A stretch of DNA of 64,000 bases from Caballeronia sp. GAFFF1 (lineage in GTDB: Bacteria; Pseudomonadota; Gammaproteobacteria; Burkholderiales; Burkholderiaceae): contig NZ_JALQEM010000013.1 of NCBI RefSeq assembly GCF_023630705.1, positions 62,001-126,000 on the forward strand, read 5' to 3'. How positions within the stretch are numbered: the first letter of the stretch is position 1; every line of letters begins with the position of its first letter. Positions 38,481-47,150 of this stretch are shown piece by piece. The notes below the pieces were generated by a model. The model saw only the letters and a program-made list of their open reading frames with translations, was not told the origin of the DNA and ran no database searches. Made by a program: the position numbers and the translations under genes.

Positions 38481-39530
38481 ATGGCGACGATCAAGGACGT
38501 GGCAGCCATTGCTGGGGTGTCGTTTACGACGGTGTCCCACGTAGTGAACAATTCAAGGCCGGTGTCGGCCGACGTGCGGGCGAAGGTCGAGCGCGCGATC
38601 CGCGAGCTGGACTACGTGCCGTCGGCAGTGGCGCGCTCGCTCAAGGCGAAGTCCACGGCGACCATCGGGCTGCTCGTGCCGAACGCGACGAATCCGTACT
38701 TCGCGGAACTGGCGCGCGGGGTCGAGGACGGCTGCGCGAAAAACGGCTACTGCGTCTTCTTCTGCAACTCGGACGACGATCCGGCCAAGCAGCGCAACTA
38801 TTTGCGCGTCTTGCAGGAAAAGCGCATCGACGGCCTCGTGATCGCATCGGCGGGCGAGGACGCGGTGCTCGCGCAGTGCCTCGCGGGCGCGCGTGAGCCG
38901 CTTCTCATCGTGGACCGGAACATCGAGGGCGTCTCGGCGGACCTCGTGCAGATCGACCACGAGAAAGGCGCGTATATCGCGACGAAGCATCTGCTGCAAA
39001 CGGGGCATTCGGAGATCGGCTGCATCACCGGGCCGGTCGCGACGGCGGTGAGCGCCATGCGCCTGCACGGTTTTATCCGCGCGATGGCCGAGCGCGGCGT
39101 CGAGATCGAGCCGAACGCGATCGTCCAGAGCGACTTCTCCGCGACGGGCGGCTATGCGGCGGCCTCGCAGCTTTTCGACGCGATGAAGCCGACCGCGATC
39201 TTCGCGTGTAACGACATGATGGGCATCGGCGCGCTGCGGGCGGCGGCCGAGCGCAAGATTCGGGTGCCGGACGATTGCTCGATCATCGGCTTCGACGATG
39301 TCGAGTTGTCGCGCTACACGTATCCTGCGCTCTCGACGGTCGGCCATTCGGTGCGCGCGCTCGGCGAGATGGCCGCGCAGACGCTCATCGAGCGCATCGT
39401 CGGCAAGCTCGGCGGCACGACGCGTCGCCGCGTGGTCCCGCCGCGTCTCGTGCTGCGCGAATCGACGGCGGTCGTGCCCGAGTCGCATGGCGCCGAGGGC
39501 GGCGCCGCGGCAGACGCGAAAGCGGAGTGA
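38481..39530 (+). CDS. rbsR: LacI-family transcriptional regulator of the rbs cluster
   Basis: This 349-residue repressor has an N-terminal LacI helix-turn-helix (IKDVAAIAGVSFTTVSHVVN) and hinge helix (about 50-58), then a type-I periplasmic-binding-like effector domain. The C-terminal tail is alanine/glutamate-rich and variable. It is 217 bp after rbsC, with GAAGGA before the ATG. Because of its position between transporter and kinase it probably represses the cluster in the absence of sugar, with operators of the AACGTT-centred type. Confidence 0.92.
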   Translation: MATIKDVAAIAGVSFTTVSHVVNNSRPVSADVRAKVERAIRELDYVPSAVARSLKAKSTATIGLLVPNATNPYFAELARGVEDGCAKNGYCVFFCNSDDDPAKQRNYLRVLQEKRIDGLVIASAGEDAVLAQCLAGAREPLLIVDRNIEGVSADLVQIDHEKGAYIATKHLLQTGHSEIGCITGPVATAVSAMRLHGFIRAMAERGVEIEPNAIVQSDFSATGGYAAASQLFDAMKPTAIFACNDMMGIGALRAAAERKIRVPDDCSIIGFDDVELSRYTYPALSTVGHSVRALGEMAAQTLIERIVGKLGGTTRRRVVPPRLVLRESTAVVPESHGAEGGAAADAKAE

Positions 39531-39584
39531 ACTGGATCAACGCGGAATATCACGGACCAACAACCGGAGCAGGATTTCATCGCG

Positions 39585-40529
39585 ATGAGCGACAACGCAA
39601 CGAGTGAAACGGGCGCGCGCGGGCGCGTGGTAGTGGTCGGCAGTCTCAACATGGACCTCGTCGCGCGCGCCCCGCGCCTGCCCAAGCCCGGCGAAACGCT
39701 CGCCGGCTCCGCTTTCGCGCAGGCGCCGGGCGGCAAGGGCGCAAACCAGGCGGTGGCGGCCGCGCGTCTCGGCGCGCAGGTGGCGATGATCGGCTGCGTC
39801 GGTAGCGACGCGAACGGCGCGACGCTGCGCGCGGGCCTCGAAGCGGAAGGCATCGACTGCGCGGCGCTCGCAACGAGCGCGCAGGCGCCGACGGGCGTCG
39901 CGCTCATCATCGTCGACGACGCGAGCCAGAATGCGATCGTCATCGTCGCGGGCAGCAACGCGCAGGTCACGCCTGCGGTCATCGACGAACAGGAGGCGCT
40001 GCTCGCACGCGCCGATGTCATCGTCTGCCAGCTCGAAACGCCGCCGGAGACCGTGCGCGCGGCGCTGGCCGCGGGCCGCCGGCTCGCCCGCACGACGATT
40101 CTCAATCCTGCGCCTGCGGCGAGCACGCTGCCCGCCGACTGGTTCGCGCTCATCGACTATCTGATTCCGAACGAACTGGAAGCGGCAACGCTTTCGGGTA
40201 TCGCCATCGCGACGCCCGACGATGCGCGCCGCGCCGCCCGCGTGCTGAAGGAGAAAGGCGCGCGCAATGTGATCATCACGCTCGGCGCGCAGGGCGTGTT
40301 CGCGCTCTTAGGAGACGACACCGACGGCCAGCATCTGCCGTCGCCGAAGGTCGAGGCCATCGACACGACCGCCGCGGGCGATACGTTCATCGGCGGATTC
40401 GCGGCGGAACTGGCGCGCGGCAGCGCGATCGCCGACGCGATCGCTTTCGGTCAGCGCGCCGCCGCGCTCGCCGTCACGCGCGAGGGCGCGCAGCCGTCCA
40501 TTCCGCGCCGCAGCGAAATCGCAGCGTAA
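39585..40529 (+). CDS. rbsK: Ribokinase
   Basis: This 314-residue PfkB-family kinase phosphorylates ribose to ribose 5-phosphate. The substrate motif GGKGANQA near residue 47 and the anion-hole/catalytic motif DTTAAGDTF near 264 are intact. VVVGSLNMDL forms the first strand. It follows rbsR by 54 bp and closes the sugar-uptake cluster. A hairpin terminator follows. Confidence 0.95.
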   Translation: MSDNATSETGARGRVVVVGSLNMDLVARAPRLPKPGETLAGSAFAQAPGGKGANQAVAAARLGAQVAMIGCVGSDANGATLRAGLEAEGIDCAALATSAQAPTGVALIIVDDASQNAIVIVAGSNAQVTPAVIDEQEALLARADVIVCQLETPPETVRAALAAGRRLARTTILNPAPAASTLPADWFALIDYLIPNELEAATLSGIAIATPDDARRAARVLKEKGARNVIITLGAQGVFALLGDDTDGQHLPSPKVEAIDTTAAGDTFIGGFAAELARGSAIADAIAFGQRAAALAVTREGAQPSIPRRSEIAA

Positions 40530-40549
40530 GTTTTCAACATGTGCTGAAT

Positions 40550-40574
40550 AACGGCGCGTGCAACGCGTCGTTTT
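40550..40574 (+). terminator. Probable terminator of the rbs cluster
   Basis: AACGGCGCGT (40550-40559) pairs with ACGCGTCGTT (40563-40572), including one G-U pair, around a 3-nt loop, ending in TTTT. A second palindrome, TTTCCCT-AAC-AGGGAAA, follows at 40572-40588. Confidence 0.55.
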
Positions 40575-40596
40575 CCCTAACAGGGAAAGAACCTTC

Positions 40597-40624
40597 TCAA
40601 GTCCCGTAGCTTGCATGCCGTTTA
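40597..40624 (+). promoter_or_regulatory. Candidate flagellar sigma-28 promoter for the chemoreceptor
   Basis: TCAAGTCC (40597-40604) and GCCGTTTA (40617-40624) are 12 bp apart. They resemble the FliA-type pattern TAAAGTTT / GCCGATAA, and the site lies about 95 bp before a chemoreceptor gene, where such promoters are expected. Confidence 0.4.
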
Positions 40625-40719
40625 CATCGATAGCGGCTGCGCAGGCGCGCCTCCGCCCGATCGCGGTTTAACGCGTCACGACGCCCGCGCACATTCGAAC
40701 CGGCATCAGGGACACATCC

Positions 40720-42429
40720 ATGAAAAAGGCTTTGACGATCAAGGCACGCATCGGCATTTCGATGGCGTTTCTCGGCGCGCTGCTCATCGGCATCGGCGCA
40801 CTGGGACTCGCGGGCATGGGCCGCACGAACGAGGCTTTCCTCGACACGTACTCGGTGCAGATGCCGGGCGCCATCGCGGTCGGCAACAGCGAAATGTATG
40901 CGGCGCGCGAACGGCTCGTGTTCGACCGCGCCGCGCTGCTCGCCGGCACGTCAGAGGTCGCCGCGACCATCGAGCGTTCGCGCATGATGCGCGAGCGCTC
41001 CGACGCCTTCTGGAAGAACTACATGTCGCTGCCCCAGACGCCCGACGAGCGGCGTCTGGCCGATGCATCGCAGGACAAGCGGCTCGCGCTTCAACGCGCC
41101 GTCGACAAGGGACTGGCGACCGTCACGGCGGACGACCGCGCGGGCATGATCGAGGCGGCCAAGGCGATGCAGGCCGCCTACAACGAGCTCGCCAACGCGA
41201 ACGACGCGCTGCGCGCGTTCCTCACCGACGCCTCGAAGAAGAGCTACGAAGACGCGCAGAGCCGCTATACGGGATTCCGCGCGCTGAGTCTCTCGGCCAT
41301 CGCGCTCGGCCTCGCGGCGGCGGCGTTCGCGTGGTTCGCGTTGCGGCGCGCCATCGCGCGGCCGCTCGAAGCCGCGCTCACGCATTTCGAAGCCATCGCC
41401 GCCGGCGATCTGCGCCGCGAGGTGGTCGTGACCTCGCGCGACGAAATGGGCCTCCTCCTCGAAGGCCTCGCGAAGATGCGCGCGAGTCTCTTGACGACGG
41501 TTCGCACGGTGCGCTCGGGCAGCGAATCGATCGCGTCGGCCACGCAGCAGATCGCGGCGGGCAATACCGATCTTTCGTCGCGCACGGAGGAACAGGCGTC
41601 CGCGTTGCAGGAAACGGCATCGAGCATGGAGGAATTGACGAGCACGGTGCGCCAGAACGCGGATAACGCGCGTCAGGCCAGCACGCTTGCCGCCAACGCG
41701 TCGGAGATTGCGGGCAAGGGCAGCGCCGTCGTCACGCAAGTGGTCGATACGATGGGCGAGATCAGCCGCAGCTCGGCCAAGATCGCCGACATCATTACGA
41801 TCATCGAAGGCATCGCGTTCCAGACCAACATCCTCGCGCTCAACGCGGCCGTCGAAGCGGCGCGCGCGGGCGAAGAAGGGCGCGGCTTCGCGGTCGTGGC
41901 AGGCGAAGTGCGCAATCTCGCGCAGCGTTCCTCGACGGCGGCCAAGGAAATCAAGGAGTTGATCGACAATTCGGTCGCGCGCGTGCAGTCGGGCACCACG
42001 CTCGTCGACGAAGCGGGCCGTACGATGAACGAGATCATCGGCGCGGTGCAACGCGTGACCGACATCATGGGCGAGATCGCGGCTGCGTCGGCGGAGCAGA
42101 CGACCGGCATCGAGCAGGTGTCGCGCGCCGTCACGCAGATGGACGAAGTCACGCAGCAGAACGCGGCGCTCGTGGAAGAAGCGGCGGCGGCCGCGCAGTC
42201 CCTCGAAGATCAGGCCGCGCGCCTGCGTCAGGCGGTCGCAGTGTTTCAGGTGACCGAAGGCGCGGGGCTTGCTGCTTCTTCCTTGCAAGTGCCGGCGACG
42301 GTATCCGCGAAGCCGAAGCGCGTCGCGCCGCCCGCGCCGACTGCGCCGACTGCGCCGACTGTGAAGCCTGCGGCGAGCGCGAAGCCCGCCGCGCTGTCGA
42401 CGGCGGGCGGCGACTGGGAGACGTTCTGA
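40720..42429 (+). CDS. Methyl-accepting chemotaxis protein
   Basis: This 569-residue transmembrane chemoreceptor has TM1 at about 11-31, a four-helix-bundle (TarH-like) periplasmic domain, TM2 at about 188-208, a HAMP linker, and a long cytoplasmic signalling coiled coil. The coiled coil contains the highly conserved hairpin tip [20 protein letters not shown]. Methylation-helix glutamine/glutamate pairs flank it. After an Ala/Pro-rich linker with APT repeats the protein ends DWETF, the CheR/CheB-docking pentapeptide type. This marks it as a full-length high-abundance-type receptor. The ligand is unknown; nearness to the rbs cluster makes sugar sensing possible. Confidence 0.95.
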   Translation: MKKALTIKARIGISMAFLGALLIGIGALGLAGMGRTNEAFLDTYSVQMPGAIAVGNSEMYAARERLVFDRAALLAGTSEVAATIERSRMMRERSDAFWKNYMSLPQTPDERRLADASQDKRLALQRAVDKGLATVTADDRAGMIEAAKAMQAAYNELANANDALRAFLTDASKKSYEDAQSRYTGFRALSLSAIALGLAAAAFAWFALRRAIARPLEAALTHFEAIAAGDLRREVVVTSRDEMGLLLEGLAKMRASLLTTVRTVRSGSESIASATQQIAAGNTDLSSRTEEQASALQETASSMEELTSTVRQNADNARQASTLAANASEIAGKGSAVVTQVVDTMGEISRSSAKIADIITIIEGIAFQTNILALNAAVEAARAGEEGRGFAVVAGEVRNLAQRSSTAAKEIKELIDNSVARVQSGTTLVDEAGRTMNEIIGAVQRVTDIMGEIAAASAEQTTGIEQVSRAVTQMDEVTQQNAALVEEAAAAAQSLEDQAARLRQAVAVFQVTEGAGLAASSLQVPATVSAKPKRVAPPAPTAPTAPTVKPAASAKPAALSTAGGDWETF

Positions 42430-42440
42430 CGTTTCGATGC

Positions 42441-42508
42441 CGTTGCCCGCATCGCGCGTACGCATGGGATCGCATGCGAGCGCATGAAATAGCATCGCGC
42501 GGGCAACG
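42441..42508. repeat. Inverted repeat enclosing 10-bp phased CGCATG boxes
   Basis: CGTTGCCCGC (42441-42450) is exactly reverse-complemented by GCGGGCAACG (42499-42508). Between them CGCATG recurs at 42461, 42471 and 42481, exactly one helical turn apart, with a related AGCATC at 42491. The centre also contains CATGCG-AG-CGCATG. It lies between the chemoreceptor stop and the hydratase gene. Confidence 0.75.
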
Positions 42509-42579
42509 TAAAGCACCTCCGGTCCGGTAACCCGTACACTGACGACACTGCGCGTCACCATTCACACGAGGGGATCGAC

Positions 42580-43341
42580 ATGACCGGATCGACACTTGCC
42601 GCCAAGCTCGTCGCGGCCCGGCGTCAGCATCGACTGATCGAAACGCTGGAGCCGCGCGATCTCCCCGCCGACGCACCGACCGCTTACGCCATCCAGCACG
42701 AAGTCCTGCGCGACAGCCACGCGCGCATCGGCGCATGGAAGATCGGCGCGCGCGCGCCCGATGCGCTCGCGGCCGGCGCGCCCATCGATGCGGAATGTGT
42801 CTATGTTTCGCCCGCGCGCCTTCCTTTCGAAGGCTTCTTTCGCGTGCTCGTGGAACTGGAGATCGCGTTTCGCTTCGCGTATGCGTTGCCCCCTAAGAAC
42901 GAGCCTTACACGCGCGCCGAAGTGCTCGCGGCGATCGGCGGCATTGCAGTCGCGCTCGAAGTGGTCGATAGCCGTTTCGCGCAGTGGCCCAATCTCGATC
43001 CGCTCGCGCAGCTTGCCGATGCGCAGAACAACGGCGCGCTCATCACGAGCGGCATGGAACCTTACGAGGTCGTCGCGCCGGGCTTCGATTTTCTTGCGCC
43101 GCGCCTGGAACTCACCTTCGATGGCGTGGGGATTGCTCCGGCTACCCTCGGCAATCCGGCGGGCGATCCTCGCGAATTGCTGCCCTGGCTCGTCAACCAT
43201 TGTTCGCGCATGGGTTTGACGGTCGAGCCTTTCTGGACCATCACGACGGGCTCATACACAGGCGCGTATCGCGTGGAAGGACCGGCCATGGTGCATGGCT
43301 CGATTGATCGCATCGGAGAACTGGAGCTGGTACTGACGTGA
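42580..43341 (+). CDS. 2-keto-4-pentenoate hydratase / fumarylacetoacetase-family protein
   Basis: This 253-residue protein has the MhpD/hydratase-decarboxylase fold: GAWKIGAR near residue 50, an acidic metal-binding VELEIAFRF near 88-96 (two glutamates), EVVDSRF, and a late TTGSYTG loop. In aromatic meta-cleavage pathways such enzymes hydrate 2-hydroxypenta-2,4-dienoate. No other meta-pathway gene is nearby, so the true substrate is uncertain. A GAGGGGAT ribosome site precedes the ATG at 42580. Confidence 0.85.
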   Translation: MTGSTLAAKLVAARRQHRLIETLEPRDLPADAPTAYAIQHEVLRDSHARIGAWKIGARAPDALAAGAPIDAECVYVSPARLPFEGFFRVLVELEIAFRFAYALPPKNEPYTRAEVLAAIGGIAVALEVVDSRFAQWPNLDPLAQLADAQNNGALITSGMEPYEVVAPGFDFLAPRLELTFDGVGIAPATLGNPAGDPRELLPWLVNHCSRMGLTVEPFWTITTGSYTGAYRVEGPAMVHGSIDRIGELELVLT

Positions 43342-43490
43342 CGACCATGCGCTCGCAAGAATGCTTTGGCGGAAGGTCGCGGTGCAGCGATGAAGCGAGC
43401 GCGGCGCAGCGAACATGCCGAAGCGCACGCAGCGCGCACGCTGCATAGAATGCGAGCGCAGATACGAACGGCATCTTGGGACTGAGGATT

Positions 43491-43513
43491 GTAGGTGAAC
43501 GAAAATAACCTAC
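43491..43513. promoter_or_regulatory. Inverted repeat in the control region of the prkA operon
   Basis: GTAGGT (43491-43496) and ACCTAC (43508-43513) are separated by 11 AT-rich bases, 155 bp before prkA. The 326-bp gap 43342-43667 holds no gene. It also contains TGCAGCG/CGCTGCA arms further upstream and an A-rich stretch near 43570-43580. No confident -35/-10 pair was found. Confidence 0.4.
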
Positions 43514-43667
43514 CAAGCTAGTGATTGTTCCGAGCAGCTTCTAAGCAAATCAACCAAGCAAGTGCGTGAAAAAAAATTCGAAAGGGTTTAGGATGAATTC
43601 AAGCGATGTCGTTTCGATAACGCGCGTTGAGACGACCAAGGCTTTCTGACTTCGGCGAGGAGGTAGC

Positions 43668-45590
43668 ATGGATATCTACAGCAGTTTCGCGACCCGCTTC
43701 GAAAAAACGCGCGAGGAGGAATTCTCGCTCGAAGAGTATCTCGCGCTCTGCAAGGAAGATCCTGCCACATATGCAACAGCGGGCGAACGCATGCTGACGG
43801 CCATCGGGGAACCGGAAATGGTCGACACTCGCCTCGATCCGCGTTTATCGCGTGTGTTTGCAAACAAGGTCATCAAGGTGTATCCGGCGTTCCGCGAGTT
43901 CTACGGAATGGAGGAAGTGATCGAGAACGTCGTGTCGTATTTCAGGCACGCCGCGCAGGGTCTTGAAGAGAAAAAGCAGATCCTCTATCTGCTCGGTCCG
44001 GTGGGCGGCGGCAAGTCGTCCATTGCAGAGCGGCTCAAGCAACTCATGGAGCGCGTACCGTTCTATTCGCTCAAGGGTTCGCCCGTGAACGAATCGCCGC
44101 TCGGTCTTTTCGATTACGACGAAGACGGTCCCGTGCTCGAGGAACAGTACGGCATTCCGCGCCGTTATCTGAAGAGCATTCTTTCGCCGTGGGCCGTGAA
44201 GCGCCTGCACGAATACAACGGCGATATCCGCAAGTTCCGCGTGGTGCGCCGCTATCCGTCGATCCTTCGGCAAATCGGCATCGCGAAGACGGAGCCGGGC
44301 GATGAGAACAATCAGGACATCTCCTCGCTCGTCGGCAAGGTGGACATCCGCAAGCTAGAAACGTACTCGCAGGACGACGCCGATGCTTACAGCTATTCCG
44401 GTGGCCTGTGCCTCGCGAACCAGGGCTTGCTCGAATTCGTCGAAATGTTCAAGGCGCCGATCAAGGTGCTGCATCCGCTCCTGACGGCCACGCAGGAAGG
44501 CAACTTCAAGGGCACGGAAGGCTTCGGCGCGATTCCGTTCGACGGCGTGATCCTCGCGCACTCCAATGAATCGGAATGGAAGGCTTTTCGCAACAACAAG
44601 AACAACGAGGCGCTGCTCGATCGTATCTTCGTGGTCAAGGTGCCGTACTGCCTGCGTTATAGCGAAGAGGTGAAGATCTACGAGAAGCTGCTGCGCAATT
44701 CTTCGCTTGCGGAAGCGGTATGCGCGCCGGGCACGCTCAAGATGATGGCGCAGATGGCCGTGCTCACGCGTTTGCACGAGCCGGAGAATTCGAGCCTCTT
44801 CTCGAAGATGCAGGTCTACGACGGCGAGAACCTGAAGGACACCGATCCCAAAGCGAAGTCGTATCAGGAGTACCGCGATTTTGCGGGCGTCGACGAAGGC
44901 ATGACGGGCGTGTCCACGCGTTTCGCGTTCAAGATTCTGTCGCGCGTGTTCAACTTCGATTCCACCGAGGTCGCGGCTAACCCGGTGCATCTCATGTACG
45001 TGCTCGAACAGCAGATCGAGCGCGAGCAGTTCCCGCCGGAAACGGAGCAGAAGTACCTGTCGTTCATCAAGGACGTATTGGCTTCGCGCTACGCCGAGTT
45101 CATCGGGAAGGAGATTCAGACGGCTTATCTGGAATCGTATTCGGAGTATGGACAAAACATCTTCGATCGTTACGTCACGTACGCGGACTTCTGGATTCAG
45201 GACCAGGAGTTCCGCGATCACGACACCGGCGAGAGCTTCGACCGCGCCGCGCTCAACGCGGAGCTGGAGAAGATCGAGAAGCCCGCGGGCATCAGCAACC
45301 CGAAGGATTTCCGCAACGAGATCGTGAATTTCGTGCTGCGTGCGCGCGCGAACAACGGCGGCAAGAATCCCGCGTGGATCAGCTATGAAAAGCTGCGCGT
45401 CGTGATCGAAAAGAAGATGTTCTCGAACACGGAGGAACTCTTGCCGGTTATCTCCTTCAATGCGAAGGGATCGGCCGAAGAGCAGCGCAAGCACGAGGAC
45501 TTCGTGAATCGCATGGTCGCGAAGGGTTATACGCCGAAGCAGGTGCGTTTGTTGTGCGACTGGTATCTGCGCGTGCGCAAGTCGTCTTAA
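43668..45590 (+). CDS. prkA: PrkA-type serine protein kinase (YeaG)
   Basis: This 640-residue cytosolic protein combines an AAA+-like domain, with Walker A GPVGGGKSS near 109-117, and a C-terminal kinase-like region. The family is widespread, induced by stress and nitrogen starvation, and in enterobacteria acts with YeaH. The ribosome site GAGGAGGT before the ATG at 43668 is one of the best in the window. It is the first gene of the trio prkA-yeaH-spoVR. The length and the conserved arginine/lysine-rich N-terminal stretches match the family, with no truncation. Confidence 0.96.
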   Translation: MDIYSSFATRFEKTREEEFSLEEYLALCKEDPATYATAGERMLTAIGEPEMVDTRLDPRLSRVFANKVIKVYPAFREFYGMEEVIENVVSYFRHAAQGLEEKKQILYLLGPVGGGKSSIAERLKQLMERVPFYSLKGSPVNESPLGLFDYDEDGPVLEEQYGIPRRYLKSILSPWAVKRLHEYNGDIRKFRVVRRYPSILRQIGIAKTEPGDENNQDISSLVGKVDIRKLETYSQDDADAYSYSGGLCLANQGLLEFVEMFKAPIKVLHPLLTATQEGNFKGTEGFGAIPFDGVILAHSNESEWKAFRNNKNNEALLDRIFVVKVPYCLRYSEEVKIYEKLLRNSSLAEAVCAPGTLKMMAQMAVLTRLHEPENSSLFSKMQVYDGENLKDTDPKAKSYQEYRDFAGVDEGMTGVSTRFAFKILSRVFNFDSTEVAANPVHLMYVLEQQIEREQFPPETEQKYLSFIKDVLASRYAEFIGKEIQTAYLESYSEYGQNIFDRYVTYADFWIQDQEFRDHDTGESFDRAALNAELEKIEKPAGISNPKDFRNEIVNFVLRARANNGGKNPAWISYEKLRVVIEKKMFSNTEELLPVISFNAKGSAEEQRKHEDFVNRMVAKGYTPKQVRLLCDWYLRVRKSS

Positions 45591-45759
45591 GCGGCGCGTT
45601 TCACGAAGGGAATTGCAGTAGAGCAGTGCAGGTCCGCGCCGTCCGGGTTCGATGCTTGCATCCGGATGGCCAAGCGGGCAGATTGCGAGCGAGAGGCGCC
45701 GGCTTGCGGCGCAAACCTGCGGCGCCTCGCACACTCGCCATTTTCGCGGGAGACTGGAT

Positions 45760-47025
45760 GTGCTGCACCAAATCATCGACCGCAGGTTAGCCGGCAAGAA
45801 CAAGAGCATCGCGAACCGCGAACGCTTCCTGCGACGCGTCAAGAACTACATTCGCCGCGCCGTTTCCGACGCGGTGCGCGATCGCAGCATCAAGGACATT
45901 CAAAGCACGCAGAGCATCACGATTCCGAAGAAGGACATCGCGGAGCCGTCGTTCCGGCATGGTCCGGGCGGCAAGCGTGAATACGTGCATCCGGGCAACG
46001 CCGACTACGTGCGCGGCGACAAGATTCCGCGTCCACAAGGCGGCTCGGGCGGCGGCGGCAAGAGCGCGAGCAACGAGGGCGAAGGCCAGGACGATTTCGT
46101 CTTCGAGCTATCGCGCGAAGAATTCATGCAGTACTTCTTCGACGATCTTGAACTGCCGCGCCTCGTCAAGACGCAGCTGCTCGCCGTGCCGACATGGAAG
46201 AACGTGCGCGCGGGCTGGGCGGCGGAAGGCACGCCGAACAATATCGACGTGGTGCGCTCGCTGCGCAGCGCGCTCGGCCGGCGCATCGCGCTCGGGTGGC
46301 CGCTTTCCGCGCAGTTGCGCGAAATGGAACGCCAGCTGGAGCAATTGAAGGAAGAGGACGGCAATCCGGACGACATCGCGCGGCTGGAAGCGGATATCGT
46401 CATCATGCAGGGACGGATCACGCGCATTCCGTTCATCGATCCGTTCGATCTGCGCTACATCAATCGCGTCAAACAGCCCACGCCTTCCAGCAAGGCGGTG
46501 ATGTTCTGCCTGATGGACGTGTCCGGTTCCATGGACGAGCAGCGCAAGGATCTGTCGAAGCGTTTCTTCATCCTGCTGTATCTCTTCCTGCAGCGGAACT
46601 ACGAGAAGATCGAAGTCGTGTTCATCCGTCACCATACGCGCGCCGAAGAAGTCGATGAAGACACGTTCTTCCATTCGACGGAAAGCGGCGGCACAGTGGT
46701 GTCGAGCGCGCTCGAACTCATGAAGAAGATCATGGACGAGCGCTACTCGCCGACTGAATGGAACATTTACGGCGCACAGGCATCGGACGGCGACAACTGG
46801 ACCGACGATTCCCCGAAGTGCCGCAAGCTCCTGGCGGAGGACATCCTGCCGAAGGTGCGGTATTTTGCGTATATTCAAGTCGCGCCAGAAGAGCAGAACC
46901 TGTGGTTGGAGTATGCTCAACTTGCGGCCGGCGCGCCCGAACTCGCGATGAAGAAGGTCGATTCGGCCTCGGACATCTACCCCGTGTTCCGCGAACTCTT
47001 CGAAAAACAACAGGCGGCCGCATGA
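45760..47025 (+). CDS. yeaH: YeaH/YhbH family VWA-like protein (DUF444)
   Basis: This 421-residue protein starts at GTG 45760, giving the family N-terminus LHQIIDRRL with a GGGAG ribosome site. The frame is open upstream without homology. A flexible Gly/Ser-rich segment lies near 100-105. A von Willebrand A-like domain has the metal-site motif MDVSGSMDE near 252-260. DUF444 proteins act with PrkA-type kinases in stress and sporulation-like programmes. The gene is 169 bp after prkA, and its stop overlaps an alternative spoVR start by 4 nt. Confidence 0.93.
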   Translation: MLHQIIDRRLAGKNKSIANRERFLRRVKNYIRRAVSDAVRDRSIKDIQSTQSITIPKKDIAEPSFRHGPGGKREYVHPGNADYVRGDKIPRPQGGSGGGGKSASNEGEGQDDFVFELSREEFMQYFFDDLELPRLVKTQLLAVPTWKNVRAGWAAEGTPNNIDVVRSLRSALGRRIALGWPLSAQLREMERQLEQLKEEDGNPDDIARLEADIVIMQGRITRIPFIDPFDLRYINRVKQPTPSSKAVMFCLMDVSGSMDEQRKDLSKRFFILLYLFLQRNYEKIEVVFIRHHTRAEEVDEDTFFHSTESGGTVVSSALELMKKIMDERYSPTEWNIYGAQASDGDNWTDDSPKCRKLLAEDILPKVRYFAYIQVAPEEQNLWLEYAQLAAGAPELAMKKVDSASDIYPVFRELFEKQQAAA

Positions 47026-47150
47026 CGACGAGGCACGTGAACAACGAAACGCGTGGATATCATCTCGACGGCACGGACGATCGTGCGCCGTCGAAACTCG
47101 GACCGGAAGCGGGGCAACGCAATGCGTCCGTCGGGACGCACGAGGTAAGC

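Noticed and set aside
44355..45842. A 495-codon minus-strand frame across prkA
   Set aside because: It is antisense to the strongly supported prkA gene and shows no domain or ribosome site.
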